A DNA stretch of 64,000 nucleotides from Cellulosimicrobium cellulans (GTDB lineage: Bacteria > Actinomycetota > Actinomycetes > Actinomycetales > Cellulomonadaceae). The stretch spans positions 1 to 64,000 of the forward strand of contig NZ_BJNZ01000004.1 of assembly GCF_006539945.1 (NCBI RefSeq), read 5' to 3'. The notes under the pieces were generated by a model that saw only the letters and a list, made by a program, of their open reading frames with translations, made no database searches and was not told the origin of the DNA. Below, in pieces: positions 18,688-26,871 of this stretch (within the stretch, counting starts at the first letter, position 1; each line of letters starts with the position of its first letter). Position numbers and translations under genes: made by a program.

Positions 18688-19161
18688 ATGGCCGAGCTGC
18701 GCTACCCGAGCGACGACTTCCCCGCGCCCGTGGGGGTGCGGCTCGACGCGCCCGACCGCTGGGTCCCGCTGCCCCACGTCGCCCTGCCGCTCGCGCTCGG
18801 GCGCGAGGTGGAGGAGGGGGAGTTCAACCCCAACGTCATCGTCGTGGTCTCGCGCATCCGGGCCGAGCAGACGTTGGACGACGCGCACGCCGAGGTGCTG
18901 CGCAAGCTCAAGCCGATGCCGCGGCTGCGTCAGCTCGACGGCGGTGACGTGGACGTGGACGGCCTGCCGGGGCGGTGGGTCGAGGCGTCCTTCAAGGGCG
19001 GCGGGGGAGCGGTGCTGGTGCAGTCGGTGCGGACGGTCGTCGTCCCGCGCGGGCCGGTGGCCGACCTCGTCCAGACGACGGGGACGTGCACGCTCCTCCA
19101 GCACCCGTGGGCCGCCGCGGAGATCCGCGCCGTGCAGGAGAGCCTTCGCGTCGACCGTTGA
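18688..19161 (+). CDS. Small conserved protein, possibly Mog1/PsbP-like
   Basis: A 157-residue protein without a signal peptide or membrane segment. The pattern (an N-terminal strand with DRW, LALPLALG, NPNVIVVVSRI, a hinge PGRWVEASF, and a final helix AAEIRAVQESL) resembles the DUF1795/LpqN/Mog1-PsbP fold, some members of which occur near type VII genes. That assignment is tentative. GAGAGGA lies upstream of ATG 18688. A strong terminator separates it from the WXG100 gene, so it is probably transcribed on its own. A chaperone or adaptor role for the secretion system is a guess from position only. Confidence 0.6.
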   Translation: MAELRYPSDDFPAPVGVRLDAPDRWVPLPHVALPLALGREVEEGEFNPNVIVVVSRIRAEQTLDDAHAEVLRKLKPMPRLRQLDGGDVDVDGLPGRWVEASFKGGGGAVLVQSVRTVVVPRGPVADLVQTTGTCTLLQHPWAAAEIRAVQESLRVDR

Positions 19162-19380
19162 CCCGCGGCGTTACATTCGCCCGGATCACAAGACGAGGTA
19201 TCCACCTGGCGAGACCGGTGAGACCCTGGTCATGGAGGAGAGGGCCCGAGTGAGGCGACCCTCACCCCAGTCGTACAATCGAGAGGTCTCCTGCGGCCGG
19301 TACCCACACCGGTCGACGCGGAACGGCCCGTCGGCCGCGCGGGAGAGACCCCCGTCCTCGACCGGAAGGCGCACCGTCCT

Positions 19381-20793
19381 GTGAGCAGCATCCGTCCACT
19401 GCGCGTCGCGATCGTCGGCGCTGGTCCCGCCGGGATCTACGCCGCGGACATCCTGTCCAAGACCGACCTCGACGTGAGCATCGACCTGTTCGAGCGTCTG
19501 CCCGCGCCGTTCGGCCTCGTGCGCTACGGCGTCGCGCCGGACCACCCGCGCATCAAGCAGATCATCGTGGCGCTCCACAAGGTGCTGAGCCGCGGCGACA
19601 TCCGCCTGCTCGCGAACGTGGACTACGGCGTCGACCTGAAGCTGGACGACCTGCGCCAGTACTACGACGCCGTGATCTTCTCGACCGGCTCGATCCGCGA
19701 CGCGGCCCTGCCGATCGAGGGCATCGACCTGCCCGGCTCGTACGGCGCGGCCGACTTCGTGTCCTGGTACGACGGCCACCCCGACGTCCCGCGCACGTGG
19801 CCGCTCGAGGCGCAGCAGGTCGCCGTCCTCGGCGCGGGCAACGTCGCGCTCGACGTCGCGCGCGTGCTCGCCAAGCACGCGGACGACCTGCTGCCGACCG
19901 AGGTCCCGCAGAACGTCTACGAGATCCTCAAGTCGTCGCCCGTCGCCGACGTGCACGTCTTCGCCCGCCGCGGGCCCGCGCAGGCCAAGTTCTCGCCGCT
20001 CGAGCTGCGCGAGCTCGGGCACGTCCCCGACGTCGACGTGATCGTCTACCCGGAGGACTTCGAGTTCGACGAGGGCTCGATGGCGGCGATCAGCTCCTCG
20101 AACCAGACCAAGCAGGTCGTCAAGACCCTCACGGACTGGACGCTCAAGGACCCGGCCGAGAACACGGCGTCGCGCCGCCTGCACCTGCACTTCCTCCACG
20201 CCCCGGCGGCCGTGCTCGGCGACGGCAAGGTCGAGGCGCTGCGGACCGAGCGCACGCAGCTCAACGGCGACGGCACCGTCTCCGGCACGGGCGAGTTCCA
20301 CGAGTGGCCCGTCCAGGCCGTGTACCGCGCGGTCGGCTACTTCGGCTCGCCGCTGCCCGAGATCCCGTTCGACGAGCTCAAGGGCGTCATCCCGAACCGC
20401 GAGGGCCGGGTCATCGACATCGACGGCGAGCACATCCCCGGCGTGTACGCGACCGGCTGGATCAAGCGCGGCCCGGTCGGTCTCATCGGGCACACCAAGT
20501 CGGACGCCTCGGAGACGATCCGCCACCTCGTCGAGGACGTCACCGGCGCCGGCGACGGCGGCGACGTCGCGGCGGCGGACCTCGCCGCAGGACGTGTCGC
20601 GCCGTTCGGCGACCCCGAGGCCGTCGTGGACTTCCTGCGCGAGCGCGGGGTCGACCACATCGAGTGGTCCGGGTGGGAGCTGCTCGACGCGTACGAGCGC
20701 TCGCTCGGCGAGCCGCACGGCCGCGAGCGCATCAAGGTCGTGCCGCGCGAGGACATGATCCGTGTGGCCCGCGGCGAGTCGCAGGTCGGCTGA
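19381..20793 (+). CDS. FprA-type ferredoxin/adrenodoxin-NADP+ reductase
   Basis: A 470-residue flavoenzyme moving electrons between NADPH and ferredoxin through FAD. The FAD-binding GAGPAG lies at residues 13-18 near a short N-terminus; the NADP-binding GAGNVALDVARV is at about 152-163; the family signature ATGWIKRGPVGLIGHTK is near residue 360. Length and order match mycobacterial FprA and mitochondrial adrenodoxin reductase. The start is GTG 19381. A -10-like TACAAT at 19274-19279 lies about 100 bases upstream, but its -35 is poor. A terminator at 20836-20870 follows, so it is probably monocistronic. Confidence 0.93.
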   Translation: MSSIRPLRVAIVGAGPAGIYAADILSKTDLDVSIDLFERLPAPFGLVRYGVAPDHPRIKQIIVALHKVLSRGDIRLLANVDYGVDLKLDDLRQYYDAVIFSTGSIRDAALPIEGIDLPGSYGAADFVSWYDGHPDVPRTWPLEAQQVAVLGAGNVALDVARVLAKHADDLLPTEVPQNVYEILKSSPVADVHVFARRGPAQAKFSPLELRELGHVPDVDVIVYPEDFEFDEGSMAAISSSNQTKQVVKTLTDWTLKDPAENTASRRLHLHFLHAPAAVLGDGKVEALRTERTQLNGDGTVSGTGEFHEWPVQAVYRAVGYFGSPLPEIPFDELKGVIPNREGRVIDIDGEHIPGVYATGWIKRGPVGLIGHTKSDASETIRHLVEDVTGAGDGGDVAAADLAAGRVAPFGDPEAVVDFLRERGVDHIEWSGWELLDAYERSLGEPHGRERIKVVPREDMIRVARGESQVG

Positions 20794-20835
20794 CCCGGCG
20801 GCCGCCCCTGAGCACGTGAGCACCTGAGCACGTCC

Positions 20836-20870
20836 GACGGCGCCCCACCCTCCGCGGGTGGGGCGCCGTC
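20836..20870 (+). terminator. Hairpin terminator after FprA-type gene
   Basis: A 15-bp perfect inverted repeat (20836-20850 with 20856-20870) around a 5-base loop TCCGC, 43 bases after the reductase stop codon and ahead of the htpX ribosome-binding site. Confidence 0.75.
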
Positions 20871-20990
20871 GTCGTCCCGGGAACGGGACGGTCGCCTCGG
20901 GCGTTCATCAGGGTGGGCGTCGACGGGGTCGGCGCCCGTCGGGCGCCCGGCGGACCACGCGGGTGCCCGAGGCGCGGAAGGGAGCACAGC

Positions 20991-21875
20991 GTGGGGCGTC
21001 AGCACTTCAACGGTCTCAAGACGGCCGGCCTGTTCGGCGTCATGTGGGCCATCGTCCTGGGCCTCTGGGCGCTGTTCGGCGCCAGGGCGAACCTGCTGTG
21101 GGTGTTCGTCGGCATCGGCCTCGTGACGACGTTCTACGGGTACTGGAACTCGGACAAGATCGCGATCCGCGCGATGCACGCGCGCCCCGTGAGCGAGCTC
21201 GAGCAGCCCGCCATGTACCGGATCGTGCGCGAGCTCTCGACCGAGGCGCGCCAGCCGATGCCCCGCCTCTACGTCTCGCCGACGCAGGCGCCCAACGCGT
21301 TCGCGACGGGCCGCAACCCCAAGAACGCGGCCGTGTGCTGCACGGAGGGCATCCTGCGCCTCCTCGACGAGCGCGAGCTGCGCGGGGTGCTCGGGCACGA
21401 GCTCATGCACGTGTACAACCGCGACATCCTCACGTCGTCGGTCGCGGGCGCCCTGGCCGGCGTGATCACGTCGCTCGCGCAGTTCCTGCTGATCTTCGGC
21501 GGCGACCGCGACCGCGGCGGCAACCCGCTCGCGGCCATCGCGATGGTCGTCCTCGCGCCCGTCGCGGCGATGCTCGTCCAGCTCGCCATCTCCCGCACGC
21601 GCGAGTACGACGCCGACGAGGACGGTGCCAAGCTCACCGGCGACCCGCTCGCGCTCGCGTCCGCGCTGCGCAAGCTCGACGCCGGCACGCAGCGGGCCCC
21701 GCTCCCGCAGAACCGCGACCTCGTCGACGTCTCGCACCTGATGATCGCCAACCCGTTCCGCGGCGCGGGAGTCGGCAAGATGTTCGCGACCCACCCCCCG
21801 ATGGCGGAGCGCATCAAGCGGCTCGAGACGATGGCCGGTCACGGCCCGGGCTACGGCGGCATCACGTACCACTGA
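20991..21875 (+). CDS. htpX: HtpX-family zinc metalloprotease
   Basis: A 294-residue membrane M48 peptidase. Two N-terminal hydrophobic helices (about 13-50) are followed by the zinc site HELMH at residues 136-140; two more helices (about 155-205) surround it, and the third zinc ligand Glu lies in [10 protein letters not shown]. HtpX degrades misfolded membrane proteins in envelope quality control. GTG 20991 is chosen because GGAAGGGAG (20975-20983) sits at the right distance; longer in-frame starts run into the upstream spacer. It stands alone between a terminator and a small membrane protein gene 69 bases downstream. Confidence 0.93.
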   Translation: MGRQHFNGLKTAGLFGVMWAIVLGLWALFGARANLLWVFVGIGLVTTFYGYWNSDKIAIRAMHARPVSELEQPAMYRIVRELSTEARQPMPRLYVSPTQAPNAFATGRNPKNAAVCCTEGILRLLDERELRGVLGHELMHVYNRDILTSSVAGALAGVITSLAQFLLIFGGDRDRGGNPLAAIAMVVLAPVAAMLVQLAISRTREYDADEDGAKLTGDPLALASALRKLDAGTQRAPLPQNRDLVDVSHLMIANPFRGAGVGKMFATHPPMAERIKRLETMAGHGPGYGGITYH

Positions 21876-21944
21876 GCCGGCGCGCCACGGAGTCGGCGCG
21901 CCCCGCGGGACGACGGAGCACGGTCCGGGTGGCACGATGACCGC

Positions 21945-22331
21945 GTGCCGCGCCGCCGAACCCACATCGCCCGGGACCTCACGCTCGTCCTCCTCGCTCT
22001 CGGAGGGCCCGCGCTCGTCCTGCGGCAGCGGCACGGCCGGGGGTGGGTCGTCGACGACGTCGTGACGGCCGTGACGGTCTCCGGGCTCGTGTGCCTGGTC
22101 GCGGCCGTCGGTCTCGCGCTGACGCGGCGCGCGCCCGGCCCGGTCGCGCGCGAGAGGGCGCTCTACGTCGTCGTGGGGGCCTTCACGGCCGTCGGGGCGG
22201 GCGTCGCGACGTGGCGCGTGCTCGACGAGCAGGCGCTCGCGGCGGCGTGGTTCGGCCTGCTCGCGGCGTACGCCGCGGGCGCCCTCCACGTCGGGCTCGC
22301 GGTCACGGCGCGGAGGCGCCCGCCGCGCTGA
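21945..22331 (+). CDS. Small multi-pass membrane protein, unknown function
   Basis: A 128-residue protein with a basic N-terminus (MPRRRTHIARD) and three to four hydrophobic segments (about 11-25, 38-58, 72-90, 97-118), ending in a basic tail. I do not recognise the family. It may be co-transcribed with htpX. Its 3' end overlaps the convergent HAD gene by 29 bases, which slightly weakens confidence in one of the two ends. Confidence 0.65.
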   Translation: MPRRRTHIARDLTLVLLALGGPALVLRQRHGRGWVVDDVVTAVTVSGLVCLVAAVGLALTRRAPGPVARERALYVVVGAFTAVGAGVATWRVLDEQALAAAWFGLLAAYAAGALHVGLAVTARRRPPR

Positions 22332-23268
22332 CGTCCAGCGCGTCGAGGAGGACGCGCGCGACGCCGTCGTCGTCGTTGGCGGGTGCCCGGTCCGTCGCGG
22401 CGGCCAGCACGTCGGGGTGCGCGTTCGCGACGGCGAACGAGCGCCCCGCCCAGCGCAGCATGGGCAGGTCGTTGGGCATGTCGCCGAACGCCCAGACGTC
22501 GCGCGGTTCGACACCGAGGCGAGCGCACCAGCGCGCGAGCGCGGCGTCCTTGGTGACCGTGGGTGCGAGCAGCTCGGCGAGCCCCGCCGCGCCGGAGTAG
22601 GCGAGGTGGGCGCGGTCCCCGACGGCGTCGCGCACGCGAGCGAAGAACGACTCCTGCGCCGTCGTCTGCCCGTCCGCGACGACGACGGGCTGCGTCGCGG
22701 GAGCGTCCTCGACCGGCGCCCCGGGGTCCCGCGCGAGAATCTTGCCGACGGGCTGCCCGTGGCCGGCCTCACGAGAAGCGCCGGGGACGGCGAGCGTCGA
22801 CTCGACCACGGCGACGACGTCCGCGTCGTCGTCCGGGGTGGAGCGGAAGCCCGGGTCGAACGTCGGCCCGTCGACGCGCTCGAACGCGAGCGCCACGCCC
22901 GGGACCGCGACGCGCAGGTCGGCGACGAGCGCGGCGGCCTCGTCCGCGGTGAAGCCGCACACGTCGAGCGGGCTCGCGGTGGCCAGGTCCCACACCGCGG
23001 CGCCGCCGAGGCAGATGACGTGCCCGTGCCCGCCCACGACGTCCGCGAGCTGGCCGAGCCAGCGCGGCGGCCGCGCGGTGACGAACACCACCTCGACCCC
23101 GACGTCCTCGGCGGCGCGCAGCGCTGCGCGCGTGCGCTCCGAGACGGTCCCGTCGGGCCGCAGGAGCGTGCCGTCGAGGTCGGTCGCGACGACGCGCGGG
23201 AGCGCGCTCGACGACGCGGCAGGACGCCCCGGCGCGACCGGGCGCGGGCCGCCGTCGGGCAGGGTCAC
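22303..23268 (-). CDS. HAD-superfamily (Cof-type) phosphatase
   Basis: A 321-residue Cof/YidA-type haloacid dehalogenase-like hydrolase. Motif I is VATDLDGTLL with nucleophile D30 and acid D32; motif II is VFVTARP; the C-terminal motif IV is VWAFGDMPNDLPML. A type IIB cap domain lies between. It should dephosphorylate small metabolites such as sugar phosphates or flavins; substrate is unknown. It begins only 8 bases after the yajQ-like gene and is co-transcribed with it. A 20-residue Ala/Pro-rich N-terminal tail precedes motif I, so a later start is possible. Confidence 0.87.
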   Translation of the reverse strand: MTLPDGGPRPVAPGRPAASSSALPRVVATDLDGTLLRPDGTVSERTRAALRAAEDVGVEVVFVTARPPRWLGQLADVVGGHGHVICLGGAAVWDLATASPLDVCGFTADEAAALVADLRVAVPGVALAFERVDGPTFDPGFRSTPDDDADVVAVVESTLAVPGASREAGHGQPVGKILARDPGAPVEDAPATQPVVVADGQTTAQESFFARVRDAVGDRAHLAYSGAAGLAELLAPTVTKDAALARWCARLGVEPRDVWAFGDMPNDLPMLRWAGRSFAVANAHPDVLAAATDRAPANDDDGVARVLLDALDVSAAGASAP

Positions 23269-23276
23269 GGCGAGCG

Positions 23277-23771
23277 CTACCGGTAGTTGGTGAACTGCAG
23301 CGCGACGTCGAGGTCGGCGGCCTTGAGCAGCGCGATGACGGTCTGGAGGTCGTCGCGCGACTTGCTCGTCACCCGGACCTCGTCGCCCGTGATCTGCGTC
23401 TTGACGGCCTTGGGGGCCTCGTCACGGATGATCTTGGTGATCTTCTTCGCGTTCTCGCTCGACAGGCCCTCCTTGAGGGTCGCCGCGAGGCGGTACTCCT
23501 TGCCCGACGCCTTGGGCTCCTTGTCGCCCGTGTCGAGCGACTTGAGGGAGATGCCGCGCTTGACGAGCTTGGTCTCGAGGACGTCGAGGATGGCGAGCAC
23601 GCGCTCGGCCGAGTTCGCGACCATGAGGATGCTCTCGCCGCTCCAGGCGATCGAGGCGCCGACGTTGCGGAAGTCGTAGCGCTGCGCCACCTCCTTGGCG
23701 GCCTGGTTGAGCGCGTTGTCGACCTCCTGTCGGTCGACCTTGCTGACGATGTCGAACGAGGAGTCGGCCAT
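23277..23771 (-). CDS. YajQ-family nucleotide-binding protein (DUF520)
   Basis: A 164-residue protein matching the YajQ family over its full length: N-terminal [20 protein letters not shown], central [11 protein letters not shown], and C-terminal [17 protein letters not shown]. Family members bind nucleotides, in some species cyclic di-GMP. ATG 23771 is preceded by AGAGAGGA, a good Shine-Dalgarno, and is preferred over an upstream start that adds a Pro/Arg-rich stretch. It lies between a RarD-like transporter gene (57 bases upstream) and the HAD gene (8 bases downstream). Confidence 0.92.
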   Translation of the reverse strand: MADSSFDIVSKVDRQEVDNALNQAAKEVAQRYDFRNVGASIAWSGESILMVANSAERVLAILDVLETKLVKRGISLKSLDTGDKEPKASGKEYRLAATLKEGLSSENAKKITKIIRDEAPKAVKTQITGDEVRVTSKSRDDLQTVIALLKAADLDVALQFTNYR

Positions 23772-23828
23772 GGGTAGGTCCTCTCTGGGCCGGGAACGGG
23801 TGCTGGGTCCCACCGTAGTCGAGCAGGC

Positions 23829-24854
23829 TCAGGGACGGCTCGCGAGGCGCGTCGCACGGGCCGCGCGGAGCCCGTCGACCGAGAGCACGACGAGTGCGAG
23901 CCAGACGAGCCCGAATCCGGCCCATCGGGTGGGCGACATGGGCTCGTGGAAGACGAGGAGGCCGAAGAGGAACTGGAGCGCGGGGCCGAGGTACTGGAGG
24001 AGCCCGACGACGCTCAGCGGGAGGCGCCGCGCGGCGGCGCTGAACAGGAGCAGGGGCAGGGCCGTCACGATCCCGGCCGACGCGAGCAGGAGCGCGTGGC
24101 CGGCGCCCTCGGCGCCGAACGTGCCCACCCCTGTGGCCGCGAGCCACGCCAGGTACACGAGGGCCGGCGGCGTGAGCACGGCGGTCTCCACGGCGAGGCC
24201 GGGGAGCGCCTCGACCGTGCGCCCGACGCGGTTCTTCACGAGGCCGTACAGGCCGAACGACGCCGCGAGGACGAGCGCGATCCACGGCAGGCCGCCCGAG
24301 CCCGTGCTGATGACGACGACGGCCGCGACACCGATCCCGACGGCCGCCCACTGCGCGGGTCGCAGCCGCTCGCGCAGCACGGCGACGGCGAGCAGGACGG
24401 TGACGAGGGGGTTGATGAAGTACCCGAGCGCGGCGTCGAGCACGTGACCGCTGAGGACGCCGTACACGTACACGGTCCAGTTGGTGACGATGAGGACGGC
24501 GGCGACGGCGAGCACGCCGAGCGTGCGCGGGGTGCGCAGCGCGGTGACGAACCCGCCGAGCTGGCGCGTCGCGGCGAGGAGCACGAGGCAGAAGAGCAGG
24601 CTCCACACGACCCGGTGCGCGATGATCTCGAGCGGCGCCGCAGGCTCCAGGAGCGGGAAGTAGAGGGGCATCGCGCCCCACAGGAAGAACGCTCCGGCGC
24701 CGAGCAGGAGGCCCCAGCGGTCGGTCGGGGCGGTCGCGCCGCGCGGGCTGCCCGACGGCGCGGGCGGGGCGGGCGAGGACGGTGCGCCGGTGGGCGCGGG
24801 GCCGGGGTTCCCGGTGCCGGGGAGGTGGTCCGGCGCGGGGGAGGGGTGGGTCAC
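23829..24854 (-). CDS. rarD: RarD-type EamA transporter
   Basis: A 341-residue drug/metabolite transporter of the EamA superfamily, RarD branch. After a Pro-rich N-terminal tail (about 1-45) there are ten hydrophobic helices; RarD-type features include GAFFLWGAMPLYFPLL, IIAHRVVWSLLF and NPLVTVLLAV. It probably exports a small metabolite; substrate is unknown. GTG 24854 is chosen because any longer frame would run through the tRNA-Tyr region. It is divergent from the tRNA-Tyr gene and heads the yajQ/HAD unit. Confidence 0.88.
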   Translation of the reverse strand: MTHPSPAPDHLPGTGNPGPAPTGAPSSPAPPAPSGSPRGATAPTDRWGLLLGAGAFFLWGAMPLYFPLLEPAAPLEIIAHRVVWSLLFCLVLLAATRQLGGFVTALRTPRTLGVLAVAAVLIVTNWTVYVYGVLSGHVLDAALGYFINPLVTVLLAVAVLRERLRPAQWAAVGIGVAAVVVISTGSGGLPWIALVLAASFGLYGLVKNRVGRTVEALPGLAVETAVLTPPALVYLAWLAATGVGTFGAEGAGHALLLASAGIVTALPLLLFSAAARRLPLSVVGLLQYLGPALQFLFGLLVFHEPMSPTRWAGFGLVWLALVVLSVDGLRAARATRLASRP

Positions 24855-24889
24855 CGCACCACTGTACGGACGGCCGCCGGGACCCGGAT

Positions 24890-24919
24890 TTCGCACCTGG
24901 TCGGGCGGGGCTGTATCGT
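24890..24919 (+). promoter_or_regulatory. Putative promoter of tRNA-Tyr
   Basis: TTCGCA (24890-24895), an 18-base spacer and TATCGT (24914-24919), about 64 bases before the tRNA. It matches the housekeeping consensus only moderately. Confidence 0.45.
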
Positions 24920-24982
24920 TGGCTCGCCCGCACGGCAGGGCTGCACCACGTGCAGTCGTTCCGGCGAGCGACAGCTCCACAC

Positions 24983-25064
24983 GGCAGGTTGCCCGAGCGG
25001 CCAAAGGGATCTGACTGTAAATCAGACGGCTCAGCCTTCGGGGGTTCGAATCCCTCACCTGCCA
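24983..25064 (+). tRNA. tRNA-Tyr (GTA)
   Basis: An 82-base class II tRNA. Acceptor GGCAGGT (24983-24989) pairs with ACCTGCC (25057-25063), with discriminator A at 25064. The anticodon loop CTGTAAA gives GTA at 25017-25019 on a TCTGA/TCAGA stem; the long variable arm and GGTTCGAAT T-loop agree with bacterial tRNA-Tyr. CCA is not encoded (ACCGG follows). Confidence 0.96.
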
Positions 25065-25070
25065 CCGGAG

Positions 25071-25104
25071 CGACGGGGCGTCACCCACGGGTGGCGCCCC
25101 GTCG
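25071..25104 (+). terminator. Hairpin terminator after tRNA-Tyr
   Basis: A 15-bp stem with one G-U pair (25071-25085 with 25090-25104) and a 4-base loop, starting seven bases after the tRNA. Confidence 0.7.
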
Positions 25105-25233
25105 TCGTCTGCCCGGGGCCCCGTGTCGTCACCACGTCTCCCGGCGCGCCGCACGACGAGGGTGTCCTCGGATGGTGCGCGACGCGGTGGGGAGCGGTGT
25201 GGAAGGGCCCAGGAACGGCGGAACGGCGCCGAT

Positions 25234-25262
25234 TTCGTTCGACGCCGTGTTCCGTGTAAAGT
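25234..25262 (+). promoter_or_regulatory. Putative promoter of tRNA-Thr
   Basis: TTCGTT (25234-25239), a 17-base spacer and TAAAGT (25257-25262), 10 bases before the mature tRNA 5' end. Confidence 0.6.
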
Positions 25263-25272
25263 TTTCCGCGCT

Positions 25273-25345
25273 GCCCCGATAGCTCAGTCGGCAGAGCGTC
25301 TCCATGGTAAGGAGAAGGTCAAGGGTTCGATTCCCTTTCGGGGCT
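25273..25345 (+). tRNA. tRNA-Thr (GGT)
   Basis: A 73-base tRNA. Acceptor GCCCCGA pairs with TCGGGGC; the D-loop is AGCTCAGTCGGCAGAGC; the anticodon stem is TCTCC/GGAGA with loop ATGGTAA, giving anticodon GGT; the T-arm contains GGTTCGATTCC. The discriminator is T and CCA is not encoded. It lies between tRNA-Tyr and tRNA-Met, a common actinobacterial order. Confidence 0.96.
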
Positions 25346-25407
25346 CTGTGGTGACGCGGGGTCGTCTTGCTGGAATACTGGCGAGACGGCCTCGCGTTCA
25401 GTCACGC

Positions 25408-25484
25408 GGCGGGGTAGCTCAGATGGTTAGAGCGCACGACTCATAATCGTGAGGTCGCGGGTTCGATCCCCGCCTCCGCTACCA
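25408..25484 (+). tRNA. tRNA-Met (CAT), elongator
   Basis: Acceptor GGCGGGG pairs with CTCCGCT with two G-U pairs; the anticodon stem is CACGA/TCGTG with loop CTCATAA, anticodon CAT; the T-loop is TTCGATC. Discriminator A at 25481 is followed by an encoded CCA (to 25484). G1 pairs with U72, so it is not the mismatched initiator type. A CAT tRNA could also be lysidine-modified tRNA-Ile2; linkage to rpmG favours elongator Met. A weak GTGACG/AATACT promoter lies at 25352-25379. Confidence 0.92.
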
Positions 25485-25570
25485 CTTTCGACAACCTCGT
25501 ACGGCGGCCGGCGTCGTGCGACCTGCACAGCACATGCGCCCTCCGGAGGCGCGAGAGGTGGCTCACAACC

Positions 25571-25741
25571 GTGGCAAGCAAGAGCGCTGACGTTCGCCCC
25601 AAGATCACGCTGGCCTGCGTGGACTGCAAGGAGCGCAACTACATCACGAAGAAGAACCGTCGCAACGACCCGGACCGCCTGGAGCTCGCGAAGTTCTGCC
25701 CGCGTTGCGGCAAGCACACCGCGCACCGCGAGACCCGCTGA
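25571..25741 (+). CDS. rpmG: 50S ribosomal protein L33, zinc-ribbon form
   Basis: A 56-residue L33 of the large ribosomal subunit. Two CxxC pairs (C16/C19 and C43/C46) show it is the zinc-binding (C+) paralog; actinobacteria often carry a second Cys-free copy used under zinc limitation, so the present copy should serve zinc-replete growth. The start is GTG 25571 after an AGAGG-type ribosome site. It follows tRNA-Met by about 90 bases and precedes the two MaoC-fold genes, a conserved actinobacterial arrangement. Confidence 0.95.
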   Translation: MASKSADVRPKITLACVDCKERNYITKKNRRNDPDRLELAKFCPRCGKHTAHRETR

Positions 25742-25769
25742 GCCTCCGGCTCCGCGCCCGCGCACCGCA

Positions 25770-26231
25770 GTGAGCGTCAACCTGGCCTACGTCGGCCGCG
25801 AGTACCCCGCCAACGCGCCGTACTCGGTGGGACGCGAGAAGCTGCGGGAGTTCTCCGGCGCCGTCGGCGCCACCCACCCCGTGCACCACGACCTCGTGGC
25901 GGCGCGGGGTGCGGGCTATCCGGACCTCGTCGCACCTCCGACCTTCGCGGTCGTCGTCGCCCAGCGGGCGGAGGGGCAGCTCATCGAGGACCCCGAGGCG
26001 GGCATCGACTTCTCGCGCGTCGTCCACGCGGACGAGCGCTTCACGCACCACCGGCCGATCGTCGCGGGCGACGAGCTCGTGACCGTGCTGCACGTGGACT
26101 CGATCGTCGAGCGGGCCGGCCTCGCGATGGTCACCACGCGCTGCGAGATCGCCGCGCTCCTGCCCGACGGCGGCACCGAGCCGGTCTCGACCGTCACCTC
26201 CACCCTCGCCGTCCGCGGGGAGGGCGCATGA
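25770..26231 (+). CDS. MaoC-fold dehydratase, HadA-like N-terminal type
   Basis: A 153-residue hot-dog fold protein of the FAS1-dehydratase-like family (HadA/HadC type). The pattern YSVGREKLREFSGAVG at the N-terminus and FTHHRPIVAGDELVTVLHV in the second half are typical. In mycobacteria the HadA/HadB pair forms a (3R)-hydroxyacyl-ACP dehydratase; this subunit is usually the non-catalytic, substrate-binding partner. GTG 25770 follows the rpmG stop by 28 bases, and the stop overlaps the next gene by ATGA, supporting a stoichiometric heterodimer. Fatty-acid elongation is the likely pathway; mycolate synthesis is not implied. Confidence 0.85.
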   Translation: MSVNLAYVGREYPANAPYSVGREKLREFSGAVGATHPVHHDLVAARGAGYPDLVAPPTFAVVVAQRAEGQLIEDPEAGIDFSRVVHADERFTHHRPIVAGDELVTVLHVDSIVERAGLAMVTTRCEIAALLPDGGTEPVSTVTSTLAVRGEGA

Positions 26232-26674
26232 GCACCGACGCGATCCCGACGCCCACGCGCCCGGCTCTCACTGACCTGTCCGTCGGCGACGTGATCGGCA
26301 CGCGCACGGTCGAGGTCGACCGCGCCCGCCTCGTGCGGTACGCCGGCGCGAGCGGCGACTTCAACCCCATCCACTGGAACGACGCCTTCGCGGCCGAGGT
26401 CGGCCTGCCGGGCGTCATCGCGCACGGCATGTTCACCATGGGCGCCGCCGTCGCGCTGGTCGAGGACTGGGCCGGTGACCCGGGCGCCGTCGTCGACTAC
26501 CAGACGCGCTTCACGCGACCCGTGCCCGTGCCGAACCCGGGCGTCGCGACGCTCGAGGTCACCGGGACGGTCGGCGCGATCGACGCCGACGCCGGCACCG
26601 TCCGCGTCGACCTCACGGTCACGTTCGAGGGCGCGCGCGTGCTCGGCAAGACCCAGGCGGTCGTCCGCCTCTGA
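26228..26674 (+). CDS. MaoC-family hydratase/dehydratase, HadB-like
   Basis: A 148-residue single hot-dog domain carrying the hydratase-2 catalytic motif: YAGASGDFNPIHWND supplies the Asp and His, followed by GVIAHGMFTMG. It is the probable catalytic subunit partnering the preceding gene, to which it is coupled by ATGA. Expected reaction is reversible dehydration of 3-hydroxyacyl-ACP or -CoA. A 17-bp hairpin follows 38 bases after the stop, ending the rpmG/had-like unit. Confidence 0.9.
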   Translation: MSTDAIPTPTRPALTDLSVGDVIGTRTVEVDRARLVRYAGASGDFNPIHWNDAFAAEVGLPGVIAHGMFTMGAAVALVEDWAGDPGAVVDYQTRFTRPVPVPNPGVATLEVTGTVGAIDADAGTVRVDLTVTFEGARVLGKTQAVVRL

Positions 26675-26712
26675 CCCGCGGTCGCCCTCGGCGACCACGA
26701 GCTCCTGACGCC

Positions 26713-26750
26713 ACGAGGGCGCCGCACCCGGCCGGGTGCGGCGCCCTCGT
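26713..26750 (+). terminator. Hairpin terminator after HadB-like gene
   Basis: A perfect 17-bp inverted repeat (26713-26729 with 26734-26750) around loop GGCC, in the usual GC-rich terminator style of this genome. Confidence 0.78.
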
Positions 26751-26815
26751 CGTCGTGCGGGCCCACGGGCGCGCTCGATTCGACATCGTTCGCCACGGCC
26801 CGCCCCCTTTCGCCG

Positions 26816-26829
26816 TGAGAGCGCTCCCA
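26816..26829 (+). promoter_or_regulatory. CelR/CebR-like operator
   Basis: TGAGAGCGCTCCCA differs at one base from the palindrome TGGGAGCGCTCCCA bound by actinobacterial cellulose/cellobiose LacI-family regulators. It lies 42 bases before the start of the exported glycosidase-like gene, a position suited to repression. Confidence 0.65.
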
Positions 26830-26871
26830 CTATGGTGGGTCGCGCCACTCACGACGTCGAAGGAGACGCTC

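Noticed and set aside
25408-25484. CAT-anticodon tRNA as initiator tRNA-fMet or tRNA-Ile2
   Set aside because: Position 1-72 can pair (G-U) and the tRNA lies in the Tyr-Thr-Met-rpmG order; elongator Met is favoured, though lysidine modification cannot be excluded from sequence.
26755-26871. N-terminal extension of the exported glycosidase-like protein
   Set aside because: It would run through the CelR-like operator and put residues before the Tat signal; ATG 26872 has a strong ribosome site.
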